Below, one piece after another: positions 24,587 through 36,253 of a stretch of DNA of 64,000 nt. Source of the stretch: Tolypeutes matacus (Eukaryota > Chordata > Mammalia > Cingulata > Chlamyphoridae); NCBI GenBank assembly GCA_026826555.1, contig JAKSZT010054324.1, forward strand, positions 2,521,143 to 2,585,142, given 5' to 3'. Under the pieces are notes generated by a model. The model ran no database searches. It had not been told where the DNA came from and was given only the letters and a program-made list of their open reading frames with translations. The position numbers and the translations under genes were made by a program. Each line of letters opens with the position of its first letter. Within the stretch, counting starts at the first letter, position 1.

Positions 24587-24660
24587 TATTAGTCAGGGTT
24601 CTCTAGGGAAACAGAATCAACAGGAGATTGGAGACAAATCCAGAAACTAAGCATGTATGG
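24587..24660. repeat. Short LTR-like fragment
   Basis: 'gtattagtcagggttctcta' plus 'gggaaacagaatcaacagga' is a familiar mammalian interspersed-repeat terminus; only about 75 bp survives. The exact family is uncertain. Confidence 0.4.
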
Positions 24661-25314
24661 TTGTACCCTGAAAAAAGATTTGCTATGCCATTCTTATAAA
24701 CACTGTGGATTTTAGACACTGGGCTAAGTACACTTTCATTTAAAAGTGTATTATTTTTCAGTCTCTAACTTAGGCATTGTAACAAGTTAAGCTAGAGTTA
24801 ACCCATAATAGTTATTACATAAATACAGATTACATTGTTTGATGGGGAAGGTGGGAATACCTGCAGATACCCACCATTATTTGCCTATTTACAACAAATA
24901 CTGTTTTCATATGAGGATTAAAGCTAGAATATATCCTTGGAGATATAGAAATATATCCATATTTAAGGAATAATTTCAGTGAATTCTGTCTATAACCTAT
25001 GTTTCAGTTTCCATCAATATATTTATCATTTTTCATACTTCCAAGCTGTAATCTACTTGATTACAGTTCTGTAAGCTGCCTGAGAGCAACAGTCTGCTGT
25101 CATAGCACAGGCTGAGCAAAGGTCATTATATTATTATCAGTTATAATTATGCATTATTGCAATGACTGTGAACTGTTTGTAGTGCTACTTGTTTTATTTC
25201 TCTTAAAAATATTTGGGCTTTGTTAAAATATCAGAATAACCAAAATCTGGACTATACATGTGAAGCAATGTTTTCTCTTATGCATCTCAAGTGGAGAAAA
25301 TGTAAAACACTGAC
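24661..25314. other. Unassigned sequence, 3' flank of the candidate exon
   Basis: AT-rich with no supported repeat. It would be intron downstream of the candidate minus-strand exon. Confidence 0.4.
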
Positions 25315-25483
25315 CTGAAAAATTTCCATGCAGACAAATAGTTCAGACATGAGTTTCATTGGTGGACAATAGTCCAATCTTCCATCAAAAAGCATCAAGC
25401 CTCCAGAAGATACAGTAGTAGGAAGTAACTTTAAGCCTTTCATTCTCTGGAATTCTTCATATAGGAGGGGAATGTAAAGCCCC
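25315..25483 (-). CDS. Candidate internal coding exon of an unidentified host gene
   Basis: On the minus strand a 169-nt segment is bounded by an acceptor with a T-rich tract ending TTTAATTTCCAG and by a donor CAG|GTCAGT. It is open throughout, giving one split codon base plus 56 codons (phase 2 in, phase 0 out). The peptide starts GLYIPLLYEEFQ, contains SSGGLMLFDGRLDYCPP in the middle and ends ELFVCMEIFQ. It has a normal globular amino-acid mix, unlike the F/L/K-rich chance frames elsewhere, and no similarity to L1, ERV or SINE sequence that I can see. I do not recognise the protein. No partner exon was found in the window, so large introns would be required. The open frame runs on into both flanks (25252-25548), which slightly weakens the splice-based argument. 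Exon status is an inference. Confidence 0.45.
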
Positions 25484-25563
25484 CTGGAAATTAAACGAAA
25501 CTCAGTTTTTAGGACTAGTGTGTAAAGTGCATTCTCACTAAAGAGCAAGCAAGACCTAGAGTT

Positions 25564-25594
25564 AAAAAAAAAAAAAAAAAGGGGGGGGGGGGGG
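25564..25594 (+). repeat. A17-G14 homopolymer junction
   Basis: Seventeen A (25564-25580) run directly into fourteen G (25581-25594). This is hypermutable sequence and error-prone for sequencing, about 80 bp upstream (minus-strand sense) of the candidate exon. Confidence 0.95.
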
Positions 25595-25679
25595 AACAGA
25601 ATGAGGCTGATTTAAACCAGAACAGGTGTGTTCTAGCTTGGGGAAGGGCAAGCCCTGCCTATATTGTCTTTCCTGCTAG

Positions 25680-25790
25680 AATTTTTGCATATTATCTCAT
25701 GAAATTCACACAACTACATAAAGCTACTTTTTTCATTTATAGATGAAATCTATGCTCAGATGAGGTAAGAAACTAACCCAAAAGGCATGT
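25680..25790 (-). repeat. Possible MIR fragment
   Basis: 'cattatctcatg'-like text (tattatctcatgaaattcac) and 'tttatagatgaaatctatgc' fit the antisense MIR core, strongly diverged. Confidence 0.3.
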
Positions 25791-26436
25791 GTGCTGTGAG
25801 CCCAAAAGGCATATGTATAGTACTATATTTGTTGTAAATCAGCTAACATAGGGAGCAAACCCTGCCTTCTATCTCTAAATTTTATGGACTTTCCACCCCA
25901 GAAGCCAGGTTTTCTGTAATAAATACAAGCAGAAAAGCACAGAATGTTTTACAAATATTGACACACACATTCACAAAGGACTCAAATAACCAGCCTTCTG
26001 CTTACTAGTCATATATACTAAGAACAGGATGGATTCTGGAATCCAAGTCCAAATTTAGGGGTTAATAAAAGCCCAACTATAGTAATTACATAAATACAAT
26101 TACAAAATGGCAGGAAAAATCATTGTACACATGAGCTAGACTTTTAAAAATTCATTGTAGAAGAAAAGGAATACAAAAGAATGGAAGAAAGGGTGAGGAA
26201 AATAAATTAAATTGTAGGAAGAGTTTCGGATCTAGAATTTCCTTGAGTACTTGGTGAATTCCAGAAGACATATTAAAGCATTCCTCCAAGTCACTAGAGT
26301 AAAAGATAATTCAAGTGTTGAGTCTAATAGAATAGCACATGCAAATGAGCACTTAACACTCTTTTCTAATGTTAACAATGATATAGTAAAGCTTTAATCT
26401 ACTGGCATACAGATGGATGCAATGAAATTCTTGGAA
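25791..26436. other. Unassigned sequence
   Basis: No gene or named repeat supported. Confidence 0.4.
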
Positions 26437-27317
26437 AATTTTTTAACAAATCAATTTTATTGATACATGTAAATAAAGCATAAATTCATCCAAACTGTAC
26501 AATTGATGGTATTCAGTATAATCATGAGGCTGTGCATTCATCACATCAATCATGCTTAGAGCATTTTCATTATTCCAGTAATAATAATTATAATAATACT
26601 AAAAAAGAAAAATTCAACAAACCAACCCTACGAACAAAACTCATCACCTTAAATCTCTTGATGCTTCCCCTACCGTACATAGCTGCTATTCTAATTCCTT
26701 CTCTCTAGTTTATTTGTATTCATATTTTGTAAAAAGACTTATATATGCAATATCAACCATATTTGAACATTACATGAGGTTTCACGACTTTATACAGTCC
26801 CATGTTGCATTTTTTAGCTTTCCTTCTAGTAATATAAATGTCCTTAGGCTTTGCCTTTTAACCACTGTCATACCCATATAATAGCTCTACTAGTCACAAA
26901 CAGCATAATGTGCTCTAACCATTTCCATTCATTGCCAAAGATTTATAAACAACCTTTTACCAATTCTGCACAGATTAACCATCAGCTTTCCATTTTTACC
27001 CTCATTCTATTTTCTGGTGACCTATATTCAAATTATTAATTCCATGAGTTTACATAAGATATTTAGTTCATAATAGTGCAATCTTACAGTATTTGTCCTT
27101 CTGTGTCTGGCTTGCTTCACTCAACATAATGTCCTCCAGTTTCATTCATGTTGTCATAAGCTTTACAACTTCATTTCTTCTTACTACTGCATAATAGTCC
27201 ATTGTGTGTATATACCACAATTTGTTTTATCCATACATCAGTTGATGGACACTGGAGTTTCCAACTTTTGACAATCATGAATAATGCTGCTGTGAACATC
27301 AGTGTGTAGATGTCTAT

Positions 27318-30300
27318 TCATGTTACTGCTCTCAGTTCTTCTGGGAATATACATAGTAATGGTATTGCTAGGTCACATGGCAAGTCTATATTTAACTTCC
27401 TTAGGAACTGGCAAACAGTCCTCCACAGTGGCTGTGCCATTCTACCTTCCCACCTACAGTGAATAAGCATCCCTACCTTTCCACATCCTCTCCAATACTT
27501 ACAATTTTCCAACTTTTTAAAAGTGGCCATTCTAATAGGTGTGAAATGATATCTCATTGTAGTTTGGGTTTGCATTTCCCTAATCACTAGTGATATTGAA
27601 CATTTTTTCATGTATTTCTCTGCCATTTCTATTTCGTCTTTGGACAATTGTCTTTTCAAGACTTTTGTCCATTTTTTAATCAAATAGTTTGTCTTTTTAT
27701 TGTTGTGGAATGATCTCTTTATATATCACAGATAATAAACCCTTATTGGATATGTGATTGCCAAATACTCTCTTCCATTGAGGTGGATGCCTTTTCACCG
27801 ATTTGACAAAGTCCTTTGAGGTGCAAAGTGTTTAATTTTCAGGAAGTCCCATTTATCTATTTTTTCTTTTGTAGCTCGTGTTTTTGGTGTAAGGTTTCAG
27901 AAACTACTGCCTAACATAAGATCTTGAAGATGTTTTCCTACATTTTCTTCTAGGAGTTTTATGGTTGTTGCTTTTATATTTAAGTGCTTGATCCATTTTA
28001 AGTTAATTTTTGTATAAGGTGTGAGATAGAGGTCCTCTTTCTTTCTTTTGGATATAGATATCCAGTTCTCCCAGCACCTCTTGTACAGACTGTTCTGGCC
28101 CATCTGTGTGGGCTTAACAGCCTTGTCAAAAATCACTTGACTGTAGATTGGAGGGTCTATTTCTGAATTCTCAATTCGGTTCCATCAGTCAATCTGTCTG
28201 CCTTTTTGCCAGTACCATGCTGTTTTTACCACTGTAACTAAGCAATATGCTTTAAAACCAGGAAGTGGAAGTCCTCCAACTTTGTTCTTTTTTAAGATGT
28301 TTTTGGCTCTTCGGGGCCCCTTGCCTTTCCAAAAAAACTTGATAATTGGCTTTTCCATTTCTGCATAAAAGGCTGTTGGGATTTTTACTTGGATTGCATT
28401 GAATCTGTATATCAGTTTGGGTAGGATTGACATCTTAACAATATTTACTCTTCCAGTGTATGAACACAGAATGCACTTCCATTTTTTTAAGTCTTCACTT
28501 TCTTTTAGCAATGTTTTGCAGTGTTCTGAATACAGGTCCTTGCATCCTAGGTTAAGTTTATTCCTAAATGTTTAATTGTTTTAGTTGTTATTATAAATGG
28601 AATTTTTTTTCTGATTTCCATCTCACACTGCACATCAGTAGTGTATAGAAACGCTATTGAATTTTGCATATTGATGTTGTCTCCTGCCATTTGCCAAAAA
28701 CATCTATTAATTCTAGTAGCTCTGTTGTGGATTTTTCAGGATTTTCTAGATATGACATCAAATCATCAGCGAGAAAGTTTCACTTCTTCCTTTCCTATCT
28801 GGAGACCTTTTATTTCTTTATCTAGCCTCATTGCTCTCAATAGAACTTCTAGCACACTATTGAATAATAATGGTGACAGTGGGCATCCTTGTCTTGCTCC
28901 TGATCTCAAGGGGGAAAGCTTTCAGTTTTTCACTGTTGACTACAATGCTAGCTGTAGGTTTTTCACATATGTACTTTACCATATTGAGAAAGCTTCCTTC
29001 TATTCCTTCCTTTTGGAGTGTTTTTACTTTTAAAAAGGGACTTTTTCTGCATCAATCGAGGGGATTATGTGATTTTTCTTATTCATTTCTCAATGTGGTT
29101 AATTATACCAAGTAATTTTCTTGTGTTGAACCTCCCTTGCATATCTGGGATAAAGTCCACTTGATCGTAGTGTAAAATTCTTTTAATGTGCTTTTGGATT
29201 CTGTTTGCATGTATTTTGTTGAGAATTTTTCCATCTATATTCATTAGAGATATTGGTCTGTAATTTTCTTTTTTCCTCGTATCTTTATCTGGTTTTGGTG
29301 TTAGGGTGATGATGGCTTCATAGAATGAGTTTGGTAGCATTCTTTCCTGTTCAATTTTTTGGAAGAGCTTGAGCAAGATCCATATTAGTTCATCTTTGAA
29401 GGATTGGTAGAATTCACCTGTGAAGCCATCTGGTCCCAGGCTTTTCATCTTTGGGAGGTTTTTGATGACTATTTAAATCGTGTCACTTGTGATTGCTTTG
29501 TTGAGGTCTTCTATTTCTTCAATGGTAACTATAGATTGTGTTTTTCTTGGAATTTGTCCATCTCGTCTACATTGTCTAGTTTTTGGTATATAGTTATTCA
29601 TAGTATCCTCTTATTTCTGTGGGGTCAGTGGTAATGTCCCCCCTCTCATTTCTGATTTTATTTATTTCTGTCATCTCTTTTCTTTTTTTTGTCAGTCTAG
29701 CTAAGGGTTTGTCAAGTTTGTTGTTTTTCTCAAAGAACCAACCTTTTGTTTTGTTGATTCTCTCTATTGTTTTTTTGTTCTTGAATTCATTTATTTCTGC
29801 TCTGATCTTTACTATTTCTTTCCTATGGCATGGTTTGGGGATAAGTTTGCTGTTCTTTCTCTCGTTCCTTCAGGTGTGCAGTTAGATCTTCAATTTTAGC
29901 TCTTTCTTCTTTTTTAATGTAAGCATTGAGGGCTATAAAGTTCCCTCTCAGCACTGCCTTTGCGGTGTCCCATAGGTTTTGAAATGTTGTGTTCTCATTT
30001 TCATTCTCCTGAGGATTTTTGCTGAATTCTTTTGCAATTTCTGCTTTGACCCACTGATTATGTAAGAGTGTGTTGTTTAATCTCCTTATATTTATGAATT
30101 TTCCCTTTTTCCATCCATTATTGATTTCCAGATTCACTCTGTTATGATCAGAGAAAGTGTTTTGTGTAATTTCCATCTTTTAAATTTATTGAGACTTGTC
30201 TTGTGACCCAACATATGGTCTATTTTGGAGAAGAATCCATGACACTTGAAAAGAATGTATATCCTGCTGCTTTGGGATGCAGTGCTCTACAGATGTCTGT

Positions 30301-30840
30301 TAGGTCTAGTTCATTTATCATATTATTCAAGTTCTCTGTTTCTTTATTTATCAGCTGTCCAGATGTTCTATCCAATACTGGGAGTGAGGTATTGAAGTCT
30401 TCAGCTATTGTGAAGATATCTATTTCTCCCTTCTGCTTTGCCAATATATGCCTCATGTATCTTGTAGCACTCAGGTTAGGTGCATAAATATTTAATATAG
30501 TTATTTATTCTTGGTGAATTGCCCCCTTTTATTAATATATAATGACCTCCTTCATCCCTTATAACAGTTTTGTATTTAAAATCGGTTTTGTCTGATATTA
30601 ATATTGCTATTCCAGATCTTTTTTGGTTACTATTTGCATAGAATATCTTTTTCCAACCTTTCACTTTTAACCTGATTGTGTCCTTACATCTGAGGTGACT
30701 ATCTTATAGACAATATATAGATGGCTCATGTCTTTAATCCATTCTATCCGTATATGTCTTTTAATTGGGGATTTCAAGCCATTAACATTCAATGTTATTA
30801 CTGTAAAGGTATTACTTTCTTCATTCATTTTGTCCTTTGG
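27318..30840 (-). pseudogene. L1 ORF2 (endonuclease-reverse transcriptase) remnant
   Basis: Domains appear in order on the minus strand but in several frames. Endonuclease start with ITLNVNGLKSPIKRH (30667-30909). Endonuclease middle with a DFNTSLPVLDR segment (30220-30456), where the usual GDFN is EDFN. Endonuclease end with SDHNRVNLEI (29823-30176). Reverse transcriptase fingers with [14 protein letters not shown] and [18 protein letters not shown] (29083-29448). The catalytic FADD-type box as FLADD, its LADD at 28762-28773, four codons after an in-frame stop. Thumb with [13 protein letters not shown] (28185-28511). C-terminal segments at 27897-28136 and 27318-27683. ORF2p would nick DNA and reverse-transcribe L1 RNA; this copy cannot make it. 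Confidence 0.93.
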
Positions 30841-31430
30841 CTTTCTCTTGCTTACTTCCTGGATATTGATACTTAAGTTTGTCATAAGGGTTGGTAAGTT
30901 TTCAGTCATTATTTCCTAAAATATTCTTTCTGCCCCTTTTCCATTCTCTTCTCCTTCTGGGACACCAATAATGCAAATGTTTGTTCATTTTGCATTGTCA
31001 TTCAGTTCCCTGAGACTCCTTTCCATGTTTTCCATTCTCCTCTCTTTCTGTTCTCCTGTCTTTTCCAGTTCCAATGTTCTGTCTTCAAAATCACTAATTT
31101 TGTCTTCAAGCAATTCAAATCTGCTCTTATGTGCCTTTAATGTATGTTTAATCTTATCCATCATGTCTTTCATTCCTATAAGGTCTGTTACTTTTTTTTT
31201 TGCAGGCTTTCATATTATTCTTTATGCACATCCAGTGTCTTAATATCCTTTATCTCTTTAGTCATATTTTCTTTTAATTCTTTAAATTGATTTAGGAGAG
31301 TTGTATAATTATCATTGATTAATTGTCTTAAATCCTGTATCTCTTCTGGATATTTGGTTTGTTGCTTTGGCTGGGCCATCTCTTTCTGTTTCCTAGTATT
31401 ACTTGTAATTTTTTGCTGATGTACTGGCAT
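30840..31430 (-). pseudogene. L1 ORF1 remnant, C-terminal half deleted
   Basis: The minus-strand frame starts with MPVHQQKITSNTRKQKEMAQ (31430) and passes through a coiled-coil with LEDKISDFEDRTLELEKTGE (31173-30985). After one stop it reaches the conserved IIGVPEGEENGKGAERIF segment (about 30950) and ENLPTLMTNLSINIQEV (about 30900). It then runs straight into the ORF2 start (ITLNVNGLK). The RNA-recognition and C-terminal domains of ORF1p, the inter-ORF spacer and the ORF2 start codon are absent, so the deletion joins mid-ORF1 to the ORF2 endonuclease. Confidence 0.88.
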
Positions 31431-31488
31431 CTGAATATGATGATGAATTTACTCTGATGGCCAATTTCTCTCTCTTTCCTACTGTTTT

Positions 31489-31523
<35 letters not shown>

Positions 31524-32183
31524 CTCTTCTTCACTGCTCTTCTCTGATATTTGGTTTAATTCATTCTAAGTCTTTAAAATTTCCCAGCTTAAGTTATCAA
31601 AATGTGCTAGTGATTCACTAATAGGGCACAGATTTTTTCCCAGGAGTTAGGGTACAGAGAGAACCAAAAACAGTTTTTGTCCATGTAATTTACAGACCAT
31701 TCAGCAGATGACGCTTGTCACCACATCTTTCCATGGAGGTATTTCTTTCAATCTCCATTTTCCCGTGTTTTAGTCTGACCAGAGCTGAGATTCAGAATGC
31801 GTTCTGCTGGCCAAATGCACTAAAGAAAAGCTGCCCCCACCCCCAATCCTTCTCACTTTTCCCTTTAACAGCTGACAAGGAAGAAGATGTCTATTTCCCT
31901 CTTAGTCACCTGTTGTGACCCAGGTTTTTACCACAGCTTAATAACTTGGGAGTAGGAGAAGGGAACCCTTCCTGCCCACTGCAGAGTTTGGTAACTCACA
32001 TTTGTTGTTTTGAGTCCTTCACCTCTTCTGTCCCTCACCGTCCTGGGAGTTGTGAAGCACTGTCCTGGTATGGTGACCCCCCAAAGCAGTTCCCTTGGAC
32101 AGCTTTTGGCTCTTTCTTCATTGTTTTTGTGAGAGAATTGAGTACTGCCTGCCTAATCTGACCCCATCATCCCACAATACCCC
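31431..32183 (-). promoter_or_regulatory. L1 5' UTR (ancestral promoter region)
   Basis: Non-coding sequence between the inferred L1 start (32183) and ORF1. It is richer in G+C than the surroundings (about 31700-32170), as expected of L1 5' UTRs, which carry an internal RNA polymerase II promoter. Plus-strand open frames at 31715-31918 and 31946-32161 are antisense shadows. Whether any promoter activity remains cannot be judged. Confidence 0.55.
31491..31523 (-). repeat. Poly(A) (minus strand) of 33 inside the L1 5' region
   Basis: Thirty-three consecutive T on the plus strand just upstream of the L1 ORF1 start. It translates into a lysine run in a chance minus-strand frame (31328-31534). 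It is either expansion of an A-rich 5' UTR patch or the tail of a small secondary insertion. Confidence 0.95.
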
Positions 32184-33849
32184 AAATCTTCAAATTTTAA
32201 TAAATGGATAAAGCAAAGAACTAGAGTAATAGCAAGGGAAATATCCATATTGATAGTATCATACCAATACCATTTAGATTCATGACTAGTGCTTTAAGAA
32301 AGTCAAGTGTACTTTTATAAATTTATAACTATTTACCAGATCAGAATGAATCCAGAATAGCCCACACACATTTAACCTGCCCAGTAAGAAAAACTGTTTT
32401 TGAATACCTGTTATTCTTATTTTCAAATATGGCTAAATATATTATTGGAAAGCCTGGATTAGCAATGAACCCTTCACTACCATCCTAGATTCGGGCTAAG
32501 CAAGAAAATAAATCCTTAATGAAATTCTTTAGAAAAAATCAAAACCTACTCGTATTATAGTTTTACAATTAACTTCTAATTATAACAGTTTTAGAGGCTC
32601 ATTATAAACATTTTTAATAATACAGACTTATGCAGTACATGAAACCTTTTTGCACTCCCACCTTCTGGATATAGCTAGTGTTAGCACTTTAATGTATATT
32701 CTTTCAGCTGTTTTCCAAGCAAATATCAACATAAAAGGATGTATATATGTACATGTGTGTGTTTGAACAAAACTTGAATCTTACATTACATATGATCCTG
32801 ACGCTTGACTTTTCCTTTTCTAATACATCTTGGGCTTGCTGTCAATATATATTGTTAATCATTATTGGAGAGAAACAAAGATCAAGAATTTCATTTTGTA
32901 CATGTAAGTCTGGGATGTTTATTAGACATCCACAGTAGGATGCTGAGTAGGATATTTAATCCTGGATCTCAGAAAAGAGAACCACTTAGTATGAAAGCTT
33001 TGGGGATGGAAAAGTTGAATTCTTTACCACTTAAGTTTCCATTTCTGTGTAGTTTCTTACAACAGAATGGGAATATGTTTTGCCCTCCTAAAGGATGTCA
33101 TAATAAAGAAGGTTCTTGGGTAGAAAGGATAATTCCTTACTGTGAACAGAGCCAAGGTTTTTTATAACTACTCTCTGTCCAAAATGCAATAAAAATACAT
33201 TCCTGATTCTAGCTGAGCTATCCAGGATAAGAGGTTTCAGAAAGCTGGCGATGTCAATGAGACATCTCTTTTATCTCTTTTGGAATTTAACCTCTTCCTA
33301 TAAAGTATAAGTCTTCCCTGCCTGCCTAGATTCTGATCAAGATTCTTTGAATAATAAATGTGTACACAAGATTCAAACCAAGTTTTTTTTTTCTTTCATT
33401 TTTAATACCAAAATCCTATGAACTTTCCATTATACTGAGCTTTTTCATCTCTTGGAAACTCCTTTGTATTTCACAATGGCACAAGTAAATAAATTAAATT
33501 TAATAAAATAAATTGTCAAAATTGTTTCAGAGAGGATAGTTTAATGAATATGCTAAAGTAGTTTTTCCCTTTGCAAATGACCAACATGGCAATTCTTCTT
33601 ACCCTGAACATTCTATATAGCATAAGCCCCCTGGCAGCAATTATGATGCCTGTAATTGCACCTTTATAGCTAGTAGTGCGAACAAAGATTTTTCCGTGTA
33701 TGGTAAAAATGAGTTAATTCTTGTTTAAAAAGATTGAAGAAAGACATCCAGAATATATTTTTATGGTCTCATAAGTCCTCTACTGGATGTAGGTCATTCT
33801 GGCAATCCATTAATAATTCATTAGAACTTATTTTTGCAATTGAACAGGG
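32184..33849. other. Unassigned sequence with one possible old L1 piece
   Basis: Bases about 32625-32850 resemble antisense text of old L1M 3' regions (gtgttagcactttaatgtat, attctttcagctgttttcc). The plus-strand frame at 32865-33167 (100 residues) has no recognisable motif or splice context and is treated as chance. Confidence 0.35.
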
Positions 33850-33962
33850 TTGGATATATTATAATAATCACATCTTACAAATAAAAAAACTGAGCCTTCA
33901 GCTTATGACTTGCCTAAAGTAGCTTTGATAGTAAAATATGGGGCAGCAATTCAAAACTGAGC
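33850..33962 (-). repeat. MIR SINE fragment, minus orientation
   Basis: 'cttacaaataaaaaaactga' and 'ttgcctaaagtagctttgat' follow the antisense MIR core. It abuts a forward MIR piece, giving a head-to-head pair. Confidence 0.45.
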
Positions 33963-34085
33963 CTCAGTTTTATTGAGTATAAAATGGAGAACAATATAAT
34001 TACTTGCGATGGAGTGTTGCTATGATCATAGTGGTAAAGCATCTTGAAAACTGTGTGTTATTAGTCACATATTATTGTTATTATT
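33963..34085 (+). repeat. MIR SINE fragment, plus orientation
   Basis: 'cctcagttttattgagtata' then 'aaatggagaacaatataatt' and 'gtggtaaagcatcttgaaaa' follow the forward MIR order. Confidence 0.45.
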
Positions 34086-35149
34086 AATGAAGGGAGAAAA
34101 TTTTCCATTTGTCAGTACAACTACTGAAGTGAAATTCCTGTACCTAGAGCTATAGAAACAAAAACAAAATACATTTACATAAGAATAATCCCTTTTTTGT
34201 TAGAAGAGAAGAATGGTATTTAGCAGGTTAGCTGTTTGTCTTTTTTTTCCAACAACCGATTGTTCCCCAACCCTCGAGAAAATCTGTCTTTTCCCTGTTA
34301 TTATTCTGAATAAATAAAATGGAAAATAGGTCATTAACAAATAATGCAAGAGTAAGTTAAATAGAAACTAACAGTGGGTTGGTATATAAAGAATCTGAAA
34401 ATTAAGTTATATAGACTTTTCCGATTATTAGATTCAATTGAGGATTTTTTGGATACAGATTATCTATTAGTTGCTAAATTTAGCAGTTTTTAGTCTTAGG
34501 GGTCAAACATTAAACATAAATGCCATGTTTCACTTTTCCAAACCCTGGTGGGGAAGACACCTCCATTTCTAGCAAATATTCATTTATAATTTATAACTGT
34601 CATTTGACATATTTCTTTAAAAAGATATGAATTGGATTATAATAAAGTAAGTAAAATATTCCAATTCAATGTGCCATTAGTCACAAATTAGAACCATAAC
34701 ATAACATATTCACTGTCATCTTGCCAAAGTCTAGAAAAATATCATAAACAATATCTAACAAACTTGCTCATGGCTTTCTTCACCCCTCATCAAAATCCTT
34801 AAATGTTGTCAATGAAATGCACATTAGCAGATTAAACCAAAGCTTAATTAAACTTTATTTTTGGCTCTACCTGACAGTTACTTCTATGTTGAGGGTCTCC
34901 AATGTTCCACGAAAAATATCTCATATTTTTCCCTTCAGTTTATGCTTTCAAGATTGAGTTTCCAGCAATCCTCTTTCTTAGACATCAGATAATTTGGTCA
35001 ATATGCATGGCCCAATCATTACAGCTACTTGATTTTTAAACCAGTATAGTGGCTTCTTCTATTAATGGCTGATCCCCCCCCCCCCAATATGGCATTTAAA
35101 GTCCCTCTTAAATTGACTCACACCTAGTTAGCTAATTTGGTTTCTCATC
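34086..35149. other. Unassigned sequence
   Basis: No gene or named repeat supported. A run of about 13 C lies near 35074-35086. Confidence 0.4.
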
Positions 35150-35490
35150 TTTCCCTAACTTGAATTCTTCACCCAAGTCATTTTGGTCTCCGTGAGGTTC
35201 TCTTATGCTTGTGCCATCCCCTCTATTTATAATGTCTTCCTGTGCCCTCTTTTCAAGCCACCATTCCTGTCTTCCTTCTTCTGAGAAGCCATTCTAAATA
35301 CAGTTGAACTTAAAATTTTTACCATACCCTTTTACCATCAATTACACCACAACTCTTTACTTCTTTCTCATTTCCTGATCTTATTTCCCAGCTAAAGTAT
35401 AATCTGCTTTAGGACACTGCCAATGACATGAATTTTCCTATGGTTCCTATTTTTAGTATCTGGCACATATTAGAAGTTAAAAAAACATGT
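35150..35490 (+). repeat. LINE L2 3' region, plus orientation
   Basis: Pyrimidine-rich 'ttcttctgagaagccattct' followed by 'catttcctgatcttatttcc', 'agtataatctgctttaggac' and 'tagtatctggcacatattag', the order of the L2 3' UTR. Confidence 0.45.
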
Positions 35491-35639
35491 GAGAAATTAT
35501 TTATGTTTTATCCATATTCATGAAGAAGCTAAATGTATTTTTAGAGAAAATGTACTAAAAAAAATAATAAGCTAGCAGGGAAAGAAAAGTAAGAATAGAA
35601 ACATGAAAAAAACACAGGTCAGTTGATTTATATACCTCA

Positions 35640-36087
35640 ATTTAGAAGTGTTCTTAATCTTAATCTGTGTCTCTGTGGGTATGAAGCCATTGTAAATAGA
35701 ACATCTTGAATATATTGTTATTTTTAGTTAAGGTGTGACCCAACTAAATGAGTGTGGGCCTTAATCTGGATTAGTGGAGGCCTTTATAAACAGAAGAAAT
35801 TCAAACATAGTGGAGAGAAAGTCACAGGAAGGAGCTGGAAGTCAACAGAACTCAGAAGAGAAAGGAGAGGACATTGCCATGTAAGGTGAGGCAGGGATAC
35901 AAGCCTAGGACCCCCAAGGTTCCCCAGCAGTCAGACTGTTACAGACATTGGGGACAAAGTACTGCCTTGCTTACACCTTAGTTTTCAGATTCTCCTAGCT
36001 TCAATCTGTAAGCCAATAAATTCCTATTGTTTAAGCCAATCCTTTTTATAGTTATTTGTCATATCAACCAGAAAACTGAGAATAACA
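35640..36087 (+). mobile_element. LTR of a MaLR/ERVL-like family (family 3), degraded
   Basis: It contains 'taaggtgtgacccaactaaa', 'gtggaggcctttataaacag' (a TATA-like stretch), a purine-rich R region, and 'ccaataaattcctattgttt' with an AATAAA signal, ending near 'gaaaactgagaataaca'. The layout is that of an LTR in plus orientation. No flanking duplication was found, so ends are approximate. Confidence 0.6.
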
Positions 36088-36253
36088 CTTTTTGAAAAAT
36101 GAGAATAGTGCCAGTATAGAAACATGGCACAGTAGAGGCTTGACTAATTTTTCTCTTCCCAATGAAATCGTGTGTGCGCACTGGTAACTTCTCACTGATC
36201 GTGAAGTAAGCCCCTGTAAAGCATTATGGCATGCTAAGTCTTCTAAACCATGA

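Larger units (their letters stand above)
26437..32183 (-). mobile_element. Near-full-length L1 LINE, minus strand
   Basis: The 3' end lies at the left, where 'tttaacaaatcaattttatt' gives the usual L1 3' UTR terminus with an A tail on the minus strand. The 5' UTR ends at about 32183 (minus-strand start GGGGTATTGTGGGATGATGG). In between are the 3' UTR (26440-27317), ORF2 remnants (27318 to about 30840), ORF1 remnants (about 30840-31430) and the 5' UTR (31431-32183). A weak target duplication is possible (aaattcttggaaaatttt at 26425 versus aaatcttcaaatttta at 32184). Many stops, frameshifts and an ORF1 deletion make it inactive. Confidence 0.95.

Noticed and set aside
29404..29885. Plus-strand hydrophobic frames
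   Set aside because: Antisense shadows of L1 ORF2, whose coding sense is the minus strand.
32865..33167. 100-residue plus-strand frame
   Set aside because: No motif, no supporting splice signals, no neighbouring exon; consistent with chance.
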